NCBI GenBank assembly: GCA_038200275.1 | Contig: JBBPYC010000055.1 | Location: 15,603 to 79,602, forward strand | Source of the DNA: JBBPYC01 sp038200275 | Lineage (GTDB): Bacteria > Pseudomonadota > Gammaproteobacteria > Burkholderiales > Burkholderiaceae_C | Direction: 5' to 3' | DNA: 64,000 nt | Part shown: positions 40,530-47,629 of the stretch, in pieces | Layout: every line of letters starts with the position of its first letter | Position numbering within the stretch: the first letter of the stretch is position 1 | The notes under the pieces: generated by a model | The model's database searches: none | Told to the model about the DNA's origin: nothing | Seen by the model: the letters and a program-made list of their open reading frames with translations, nothing else | Program-made: the position numbers and the translations under genes

Positions 40530-41915
40530 TCAAATCGGCTGCGCAACCAGATCGTGGCCTTCGGTCGCGACGATGCGTGCCCGGGTGAACTCGCCGACTT
40601 TCAGCGTCTTGCTAATTTTTTGCGGCGGCAACAGTCGCACCGTACCGTCGATCTCTGGTGCATCCGCATAGCTGCGTCCGACACCGCCCTTGCGTCCCAG
40701 GCCTGGCGCCGAATCGATCAGCACCTGCATGGTCGCGCCAATGCGCGCGGACAGTTTCTCGGCCGATACGCGCTCGGCCTCCTGCATGAAGCGCGCGCGG
40801 CGTTCCTCACGCACCTCGATCGGCAACATGCCGGGGATGTCGTTGGCCACGGCGCCATCGACTGGGCTGTACGCAAAGCACCCTGCACGGTCGATCTTCG
40901 CTTCGCGCACGAACTCGAGCAGATGCTGAAACTCTGCTTCGGTCTCCCCCGGAAAACCTGCGATGAACGTGCTGCGCACCACCAGCGGCGGACAGGCAGC
41001 GCGCCATTGCTCGATGCGCTCCAGATTGCGTTCGCCGCTGGCCGGCCGCTGCATGCGCTTCAACACATCGGGGTGGCTGTGCTGGAACGGCACGTCCAGA
41101 TACGGCAGGACTTTGCCTGTTGCCATCAGCGGCAGCACCGCGTCCACGCTCGGATACGGATAGACGTAGTGCAGCCGGACCCAGGCCCCATACGGCGCAG
41201 CGATGTCACCCAACGCATCGACCAGTTCGAGCATCCGGGTCTTGACCGGCTTGCCATCCCAGAAACCCGTGCGGTACTTGACGTCGACGCCGTAGGCGGA
41301 CGTGTCCTGGCTCACCACCAGCAGCTCCTTTACACCGCCTTCGAACAGCGCGCGCGCTTCGTTCAGCACATCACCGATCGGTCGCGACACGAGCTTGCCG
41401 CGCATCGACGGGATGATGCAGAACGTGCAATGGTGATTGCAGCCTTCACTGATCTTCAAATAGGCATAGTGGCGCGGCGTGAGCTTGATACCCGCCACAC
41501 CGAAGCCGCCCGGCACCAGATCCATGAACGGATCGTGCGGCTTGGGCAGGTTCAGATGCACTGCGTCCATCACCTCTTGCGTCGCATGTGGCCCGGTCAC
41601 GGCCAGCACGCTCGGGTGCATCTGGCGCACCAGATTGCCGCCGCCATCACCCGCCTTGGCCCCCAGGCAACCCGTCACGATCACCTTGCCGTTTTCGGCC
41701 AATGCTTCGCCGATCGTGTCCAGGCTCTCGCGCACGGCATCGTCGATGAAGCCGCAGGTGTTCACGATCACCAGATCGGCACCGTCGAACGTCTTCGAGG
41801 TTTGATAGCCCTCAGCCGACAGTTGCGTGAGGATCAGTTCCGAATCGGTCAACGCTTTCGGGCAGCCTAGGCTGACGAAGCCGACCTTCGGGGCTTTGTT
41901 GATGACAGCGCTCAT
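40530..41915 (-). CDS. rimO: Ribosomal protein S12 methylthiotransferase RimO
   Basis: Radical-SAM enzyme adding a methylthio group to Asp88/89 of ribosomal protein S12. 461 residues. The N-terminal UPF0004 domain has VGFVSLGCPKALTDSE and the additional cluster Cys residues in VNTCGF and VTGCLGA. The radical-SAM motif is CNHHCTFCIIP. The C-terminal TRAM domain follows. It overlaps phaR by four bases (ATGA) and reads downstream from it. Confidence 0.96.
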   Translation of the reverse strand: MSAVINKAPKVGFVSLGCPKALTDSELILTQLSAEGYQTSKTFDGADLVIVNTCGFIDDAVRESLDTIGEALAENGKVIVTGCLGAKAGDGGGNLVRQMHPSVLAVTGPHATQEVMDAVHLNLPKPHDPFMDLVPGGFGVAGIKLTPRHYAYLKISEGCNHHCTFCIIPSMRGKLVSRPIGDVLNEARALFEGGVKELLVVSQDTSAYGVDVKYRTGFWDGKPVKTRMLELVDALGDIAAPYGAWVRLHYVYPYPSVDAVLPLMATGKVLPYLDVPFQHSHPDVLKRMQRPASGERNLERIEQWRAACPPLVVRSTFIAGFPGETEAEFQHLLEFVREAKIDRAGCFAYSPVDGAVANDIPGMLPIEVREERRARFMQEAERVSAEKLSARIGATMQVLIDSAPGLGRKGGVGRSYADAPEIDGTVRLLPPQKISKTLKVGEFTRARIVATEGHDLVAQPI

Positions 41916-42469
41916 CCCTTGAATCCCAATGCGCCGAGCATCTGCTCACGCTGCTTCTTGGCCTGCTCCTGCATCTGCAAGAACAACTGCGTCGACTGCT
42001 CGACATGGCGGCCCATCATGCCGTGCACGAGCGGCGACTGCATCTGCATGAAATGCGCCCACGTCTCCGGCGTAACGGCCTTCGACTGATCGCCCAGACG
42101 AGACTGAATATCGATCAAGGCCTGCATGTTGCGCTCCAGATAGGGCCCCAGAAAACCTTGCATCGCATTGCCATAAAAACGAATCATGCTGGACAGCACG
42201 CCCACGGTAAAGATCGGCTCGCCGCCGGCTTCTTCGTCCAGAATGATCTGCAGCAGGACGGAGCGTGTCAGGTCTTCCCCGGTCTTCACGTCCACCACCG
42301 CCAGCGGCACCTGGTCCATCACGAGTTGCTTGACTTCGGTCAGCTTGATGTAGCTGGACGTTTCGGTGTCGTAGAGCCGGCGGTTTGGATATTTCTTGAT
42401 CACGCGAGCCGTTGGCTCTTCGGACGATGACGGTTGGGATGGCACGGGGTGTGTTTGCCTCGGTTTCAT
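41912..42469 (-). CDS. phaR: Polyhydroxyalkanoate synthesis repressor PhaR
   Basis: DNA-binding regulator that senses polyhydroxyalkanoate granules and represses phasin and related genes. 185 residues. The conserved PHB/PHA accumulation regulator DNA-binding domain is RVIKKYPNRRLYDTETSSYIKL (residues 22-45, two parts around the Tyr-Pro-Asn), followed by the accumulation domain (LEDLTRSVLLQIILDEE region) and a Gln/Met-rich C-terminus. ATG at 42469 is used; a GTG five codons upstream is possible. Its presence suggests the organism makes PHA, though no pha synthesis genes are in the window. Confidence 0.93.
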   Translation of the reverse strand: MKPRQTHPVPSQPSSSEEPTARVIKKYPNRRLYDTETSSYIKLTEVKQLVMDQVPLAVVDVKTGEDLTRSVLLQIILDEEAGGEPIFTVGVLSSMIRFYGNAMQGFLGPYLERNMQALIDIQSRLGDQSKAVTPETWAHFMQMQSPLVHGMMGRHVEQSTQLFLQMQEQAKKQREQMLGALGFKG

Positions 42470-42645
42470 GCTGCGGTGCAACACATTTTAGAGAAACTGG
42501 GGATCGACCGGGGCGGATGCGCAGCGGTCCTACATTCAGGCAGTGGGGCTTTGCGGTCGCCCAGCTCGGTAAATGCCGCCAGTCTGACTTTTCAACTTCT
42601 GCATTTTTGTGGAGGCCGATTCTCACGACAAGGAGCAAGACCCCC

Positions 42646-43480
42646 ATGGATTCACGAGCAAAGGATTTTGGCGAAGGCATCTTGAACAACCCGAAGGCGC
42701 CGTGCTTGTCTCTGTACCAGCCGACGCATCGCAGCCGTCCGGACAACGAGCAGGACCCGATCCGGTTCAAGAATCTGGTGAAAGAATTGGAGGCGTCGCT
42801 GGCGCAGCGATACCCGGAGCGCGATGTGCAATCACTGCTTGAGCCATTGCATGCGCTGGCCGCCAATCGCAATTTCTGGCAGCACACAGCGGATGGTCTG
42901 GCTTGGCTGAGTGCGCCGGACCTGTTCAAGACGTATCGGGTGCAGCGCACCGTATCGACCCTTGCGATCGCCGCCGACAGCTTTCATCTGAAGCCGCTGC
43001 TGCGCACCCTGCAGTCGTCCGGCGACTACCACGTTGGGCATCAGTCGCGGCAGTGCAGCGCTGTACTTCGGCAACCGCTACGCGCTTGATCCCGTGCAAC
43101 TGACCGATAACTTTCCGACCGACGGTGCCGATATGCCTGGTACCAACAACCGACGCGATGAACACGAAGGTGCGATCCGCTCCACAAGTGGCGGCGTTTC
43201 GGTCAGCTACCGCCGCACACCGAAGTCCGCCATCGTCGACGACGACGCCGAGAAGTTCATGCGCGCGGTCGACAAGGTGGTGCAAGAGCGCTATTCGCAG
43301 TCGACCAAGCTGCCGCTGCTGCCGGCCGCACTGCCGGAAAACGAAAGCATGTTCCGCAGTGTGAGCCACGACGCAAAGCTGATCGAGCCAACCTATCTCG
43401 CCAAACTGGCCGAGCACGTGGATTCGTTCGGCATGGCCAGCGGCCGCCAACAAGCCAGCGACGACCGGGGCTGCGGCCGT
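42646..43480 (+). pseudogene. Frameshifted baeRF-family (eRF1-like) gene
   Basis: Remnant of a protein of the bacterial archaeo-eukaryotic release factor (baeRF) type. ATG 42646 follows AAGGAG. The first 129 codons read PCLSLYQPTHRSRPDNEQDPIRF...LLRTLQSSGDYHV. Near 43033 one base appears to be lost and homology continues in the next frame: LGISRGSAALYFGNRYALD, then KFMRAVDKVVQERYS and PLLPAALPENESMF. Homology stops around MASGRQQA (43461), short of the usual full length of about 370 residues, so the 3' end is also missing. The family assignment is from memory of its PCLSLYQPTHR and FRNLVKxLE segments and is moderately sure. Confidence 0.7.
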
Positions 43481-43554
43481 CTAACAGTATCGATGAGTCT
43501 TGATCGACACCCGATTCGCCAATATCCTTGGCGGATCATCCACAGGAGACACCC

Positions 43555-44334
43555 ATGAATGCAGCCACCCAAACTGAAATCCAGCGTCTGGTCTCGGCCG
43601 AGGAATGGCAGTTGCGCATCGACTTGGCCGCGTGCTACCGGCTGGTCGCGCTGTACGGCTGGAGCGATCTGGTGTTCACGCACATCAGCGCCAAGCTGCC
43701 CGAATCGGTCGCAGGCGACCAGCACCAGTTCCTGATCAATCCGTACGGACTGATGTTCGACGAGATCACGGCATCCAGCCTGGTCAAGGTCGACATGCAA
43801 TGCAACAAGTTGATCGAATCGCCGTACCCGGTGAACCCGGCCGGCTTCGTGATTCACAGCGCCGTGCACGAAGCGCGGCATGAAGCCGGCTGCGTGCTGC
43901 ACACCCACACACGCAGTGGCGTGGCCGTCAGCGCACAAAAGCGCGGCGTGCTGCCGATCAGCCAGCAGTCGGCGTTCGTACTGGCATCGATCGCTTACCA
44001 CGACTATGAGGGCGTGGCGTTTCGTGAAGATGAGAAGCCGCGACTGCAAGCCGACCTGGGTGAAGCGAACTTTCTGGTGCTGCGCAATCACGGCCTGTTA
44101 ACCGTCGGCCGCAGCATCGCAGATGCGTTTTTGGCGATGTACACGTTCGAGAACACCTGTCGCATCCAGATCGACGCACAGGCGGGTGGCAGCGAACTGA
44201 CCGAAGTCGACCCGCGCATCGTCGCCGGCACGCGCGAAGCGATGCGCGTGCAGACCGGCGGCCTGGGTGGCTCGTTCGCGTGGCCTGCGTTGATCCGCAA
44301 GCTGGACCGGGTGGATCCGAGCTACAAAGACTGA
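43555..44334 (+). CDS. Class II aldolase/adducin family protein
   Basis: Metal-dependent aldolase-like protein of 259 residues; substrate unknown. Recognisable parts are the LAACYRLVALYGWSDLVFTHISAKLP start, FLINPYGLMFDEITASSLVKVD, the metal-binding HTHTRSG pair, and the later His in LRNHGLLTVG. ATG 43555 is preceded by AGGAGA. It lies intact between the baeRF-like and cyanase pseudogenes, with a 10-base-pair hairpin just after its stop. Confidence 0.88.
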   Translation: MNAATQTEIQRLVSAEEWQLRIDLAACYRLVALYGWSDLVFTHISAKLPESVAGDQHQFLINPYGLMFDEITASSLVKVDMQCNKLIESPYPVNPAGFVIHSAVHEARHEAGCVLHTHTRSGVAVSAQKRGVLPISQQSAFVLASIAYHDYEGVAFREDEKPRLQADLGEANFLVLRNHGLLTVGRSIADAFLAMYTFENTCRIQIDAQAGGSELTEVDPRIVAGTREAMRVQTGGLGGSFAWPALIRKLDRVDPSYKD

Positions 44335-44346
44335 CACGCGCGATAT

Positions 44347-44373
44347 GTACCGAGCCACACGACGGCTCGGTAC
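44347..44373. terminator. Perfect 10-bp inverted repeat between convergent genes
   Basis: GTACCGAGCC (44347-44356), a seven-base loop, then GGCTCGGTAC (44364-44373). Strong stem without a T tract, between the aldolase gene and the cyanase remnant. It could stop transcription from either side. Confidence 0.45.
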
Positions 44374-44374
44374 G

Positions 44375-44821
44375 CGCTTGGTGCGCCTGGTACGGCGGGA
44401 ACTTGCCTGACAGCACGACATTCACACGGTCGCCTTCCGGATCGACCTGCTGCTGGATGTTCATTCTGGAATCGACGGCGCTCATGATGCCGTCGCCGAA
44501 TTCCTCGTGGATCAGCTCCTTGATGGTGGTGCCGTCGACGTTCACAATTTCATATCAGCGATGGATCAGCGGGTCGATTGGCGTCTGGGTAGGCAGCGAA
44601 CCTTTGTACGGCACGACCTGCAGCCATTTTTGTTCTTTCGCGGTCAAGCCGAAAATCTCGCCATTCGTCCTGACCTGCTCGGCGTTCAGCGTCATCTGGC
44701 CCAGGCAGGCCGCGGTAGTCCATTCTGTCGAGAGACCCACCTTCCCAGCCACATTGGACCATTGCAGGCCTGGGCTGGTCTTGGCAGTGATGATTTTTTC
44801 AGTGACGTCGTTGCGGTTCAT
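44375..44821 (-). pseudogene. cynS: Cyanate hydratase gene with in-frame stop
   Basis: Cyanase decomposes cyanate with bicarbonate to ammonia and carbon dioxide. ATG 44821 opens MNRNDVTEKIITAKT, with the typical CLGQMTLNAEQ and a TDPxxxRFYE-like region reading PIDPLIHR followed by TGA (44557-44555). The same frame continues YEIVNVDGTTIKELIHEEFGDGIMSAV and VVLSGKFPPYQ. The Arg, Glu and Ser corresponding to the catalytic Arg96, Glu99 and Ser122 are all retained. The stop sits at the position of the Phe between Arg and Tyr-Glu. The reading frame also lacks a normal stop after GKFPPYQ and runs on antisense to the aldolase gene. Confidence 0.82.
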
Positions 44822-45151
44822 CGCGTGAGGACTTCGGGCTTGAATGGATTCATTGCGCGCTTAACCTCGTGCCAATCAGGACGCGATGCAGGTTCAGCCA
44901 AAAGCGACTGCGCAACAATCCTTTATTCATTCGCACCAGCCCAATAATTACGATGGCTGGCCCTGCGTTCGGATTCCGCATTTCATGGCTGAGTCGTCCA
45001 TAGGCTTGCGCCCCCTTGGCAGCGATCGCGATGTGTGGAATCGGCCAACTGGCAGGCACTGCGGCTGCCTGGCGACACTGCCAGTGACGCTGACCATTTC
45101 ATGGTCAGGGCGGCACAACAATCACCGGCAACTGCCGACAAAGGACGATCC
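44822..45151. other. Non-coding stretch upstream of the HAD gene
   Basis: 330 bases without a convincing gene. It contains a perfect 8-base inverted repeat, CTGACCAT-TTC-ATGGTCAG (45090-45108), 43 bases before the HAD start, a possible operator or small hairpin. Confidence 0.5.
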
Positions 45152-45850
45152 ATGCCTCGAGCCACACCTGTCCCGATCCTCGTCTTCGACGTGAACGAGA
45201 CGCTGCTCGACATCAGCACGCTCGAGCCGCTGTTCGAGCGCATCTTCGGTGACCGTTCCGTCATGCGAGCGTGGTTCGCGCAGCTGATCCTGTACTCCCA
45301 GACCATGACGTTGTCCGGCCTGTACATGCCGTTCGGCGAACTGGCCGTGGGAACCTTGCACATGGTCGGGTCGACCCGTGGCGCGACCATCGCCGACAGC
45401 GACATCGACGAATTGAAAGAGCGCATGAAGGCGATGCCGGCGCACGCCGACGCTGCCCCGGCGCTGACGCGACTGCGTGACGCGGGCTTCCGGCTGGTGA
45501 CGCTGACGAATTCGGCGACCGCATCGTCGCCAACGCCGCTCGAGCGCGCCGGACTCGCTGGCTTCTTCGAACGCTCCTTCAGCGTCGAGGCGGTGAGAAA
45601 GTTCAAGCCGGCGCCCGAGACGTACCGCCTCGTGGCAAAGGAGATGGGGGTCGGCACCTCGGACCTGTGCCTCGTCGCCTGCCATCTCTGGGATACGGTG
45701 GGCGCTCAGGCCGCCGGCTGTTACGGCGCACTTGTCACCCGTCCGCACAATGCCCTGCTGCCAGCCGCCGACGTGCCGGCCCCACACCTGGTGGCATCGC
45801 AATTGACCGAACTTGCGGTCCAGATCATTGCGCGTTGGCGGCCGGCCTGA
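45152..45850 (+). CDS. HAD-type hydrolase, haloacid dehalogenase type II-like
   Basis: Haloacid dehalogenase superfamily enzyme of 232 residues. It has motif I FDVNETLLD (nucleophilic Asp), motif II TLTNS, the motif III Lys in FKPAPETY and motif IV HLWDTVGAQAAG. The order and length match the type II (S)-2-haloacid dehalogenase-like group, but the DVNETL variant is common among uncharacterised members, so dehalogenase activity is only a guess. ATG 45152 follows AAAGGA. No partner genes nearby. Confidence 0.85.
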   Translation: MPRATPVPILVFDVNETLLDISTLEPLFERIFGDRSVMRAWFAQLILYSQTMTLSGLYMPFGELAVGTLHMVGSTRGATIADSDIDELKERMKAMPAHADAAPALTRLRDAGFRLVTLTNSATASSPTPLERAGLAGFFERSFSVEAVRKFKPAPETYRLVAKEMGVGTSDLCLVACHLWDTVGAQAAGCYGALVTRPHNALLPAADVPAPHLVASQLTELAVQIIARWRPA

Positions 45851-46132
45851 GCGGCCCTACGGCTGCAGGCACTTGCGGTCGCTGCGGCGATGCCAAGCCG
45901 AACATGGCCATGCTATGGCGAGTTCGTTGCGTGGGACGAACGCATTCGGCCCAAATCGACCCGGATACACGACGGCTACACCCAAGGGCGCCGCGGTTCG
46001 GTGTCGGCCTTGGCAATACGTGACCAGTGGCCTGCTTATTCGGTCGCAGCAGGCTTGATCTTCAGGATGAACAAGCTGTCGAGACATCAAGGCCAGTGGA
46101 CCGGAGGCAGGCCTGGCCTGCTGGTTGGGGGG
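45851..46132. other. Gap between convergent HAD and P450 genes
   Basis: 282 bases between two convergent genes. A weak stem GCAGGC-CTG-GCCTGC lies near 46108-46122; no T tract. No gene seen. Confidence 0.4.
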
Positions 46133-47629
46133 TCAGCGGCGCTCGCGCAACCGCATCGTCAGGCCGACCGGCGTCATCGTGAACGACAACTCTTCTCGTG
46201 CGGGCTGACCATCGGGCGTGCTCACCCCAACGATGTCGAAGCGCGACAGCAGCGTCGCCATTGCCACCTTGATCTCAAGCAGCGCCAGATAACGCCCCGG
46301 GCAGATACGCGGGCCGGCGCCGAACGGCATGAAGACGCGCTTGGGTGAACTGGCCTGAGCCGACGGCATCGATGAGTCGACAGCGTCGGCCAACCAGCGC
46401 TCGGGCCGGAATTCAGTGGCGCCTGGCATGAGTTGCTCGTTCACACCATCAGGGCGCATCAGCGAAATCACGATGGTGCCGGCCGGCACCTGCACCTCGC
46501 CGACTGTCACCGCGTGCTCAGTGCGCAGCGGCAGCAGCGGCGCGACTGGTTTGAGGCGCATCGTTTCGTGCGCGCACGCTTCAACGAAATCAAGCTGTGC
46601 GATCTGCTCCAGCGTCGGCAGCACGTGGCGGTCGACCACCACACGGCGCACTTCGTCGGTCGCGTGCTGGAGCGCCTGCGGATTGCGCCACAACAAATCG
46701 AGCATCCAGGCGATCGTATTGGCCGTCGTGTCCTCGCCCGCGAGCAGCATGGTGACGACGTTGCCGGCGACTTGTGCGTCATCGATGCCGCTCTCAGGCT
46801 GGTCGGCGGCGGCGATCATCGCTTCGAGCAGGTTGTCTGGGTGCTCACGCCGAGCCGGCTCGGCCTGCAGTTGGGCCCGAGCCTCTTCGACCAAGCGGTC
46901 GACAGCGGCCTTCACAGCCAGCACGCTGCGTTCGAGCTCGCGGACGTTGCGGCTGCGCCAGTAACGCCAGACCGGCACCGGCGCGAGGATGCGGTGCGCG
47001 AGTGCTGGAAAGATGCGGTCCAGATGCTGCTGGATCACGTCGTCGTCGGATTCAAGTGTATTGACTTGCGCACCGAACGCCAGGCCGGCAATCGTGTCTA
47101 CGGTGTAGCGCATCAGATCCGACTGCAGATCGATCGCGCTGCCGGCCTGGGCTGCCTTGGCCCAGCGCCGCGCGAGCCGTTCGGCGACTTGCTGAAGCGC
47201 CGGGAAGTAGCGCTTCACATGCGCCGGATCGAAGCCGGCCATCACCATGCGCCGCTGGCGCCGCCAGACGTCGCCGTTCGAGCCGAAGATGCCGGGTGGC
47301 AGGCCAAGCTCGAGCCACACTTGGTTCAGGCGCGGGGTGCGCTGGAACACGTCGGGCCGGTTGCGCAGCACGGAAGCGATCACCTCATGATCAGCCACCA
47401 CCAGCACCGGCCCACCAAGGCGAAGCTTGTAGTACGGCCCGTATTCACGGCACCATTGTTCGAGTTGCAGGTGCAGCCCGGCTGGCTTGAACTGCAGCCG
47501 GTTGCCGACCACAGGCCAACTGCGCGGCCCTCGCAGGTCGCGCCAATCGCGCAGCGGCCGGTTGGGCGCCAGCCGTGCGCTGGCTGCAGCCTCCACACGC
47601 TGGTCAACTACGGCCGACATAGCAGTCAC
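46133..47629 (-). CDS. Cytochrome P450
   Basis: Haem-thiolate mono-oxygenase of 498 residues, substrate unknown. The I-helix oxygen-activation motif is LLAGEDTTANT (near residue 300), the K-helix ExxR is ETMRLKPVAPLLP, and the haem loop FMPFGAGPRICPGRYLA places the ligand Cys at about 443. The N-terminus has no membrane anchor, so it is probably soluble. It carries no reductase domain and needs outside redox partners; none is adjacent. The GTG start at 47629 overlaps the alaS stop by four bases (GTGA); ATG at 47620 is an alternative. Linkage to alaS is unusual. Confidence 0.92.
   Translation of the reverse strand: MTAMSAVVDQRVEAAASARLAPNRPLRDWRDLRGPRSWPVVGNRLQFKPAGLHLQLEQWCREYGPYYKLRLGGPVLVVADHEVIASVLRNRPDVFQRTPRLNQVWLELGLPPGIFGSNGDVWRRQRRMVMAGFDPAHVKRYFPALQQVAERLARRWAKAAQAGSAIDLQSDLMRYTVDTIAGLAFGAQVNTLESDDDVIQQHLDRIFPALAHRILAPVPVWRYWRSRNVRELERSVLAVKAAVDRLVEEARAQLQAEPARREHPDNLLEAMIAAADQPESGIDDAQVAGNVVTMLLAGEDTTANTIAWMLDLLWRNPQALQHATDEVRRVVVDRHVLPTLEQIAQLDFVEACAHETMRLKPVAPLLPLRTEHAVTVGEVQVPAGTIVISLMRPDGVNEQLMPGATEFRPERWLADAVDSSMPSAQASSPKRVFMPFGAGPRICPGRYLALLEIKVAMATLLSRFDIVGVSTPDGQPAREELSFTMTPVGLTMRLRERR

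Noticed and set aside
44545..44565. In-frame TGA of cynS as a selenocysteine codon
   Set aside because: Cyanases have Phe here, not Cys, and no SECIS-like hairpin is evident directly after the codon; a nonsense mutation is simpler.
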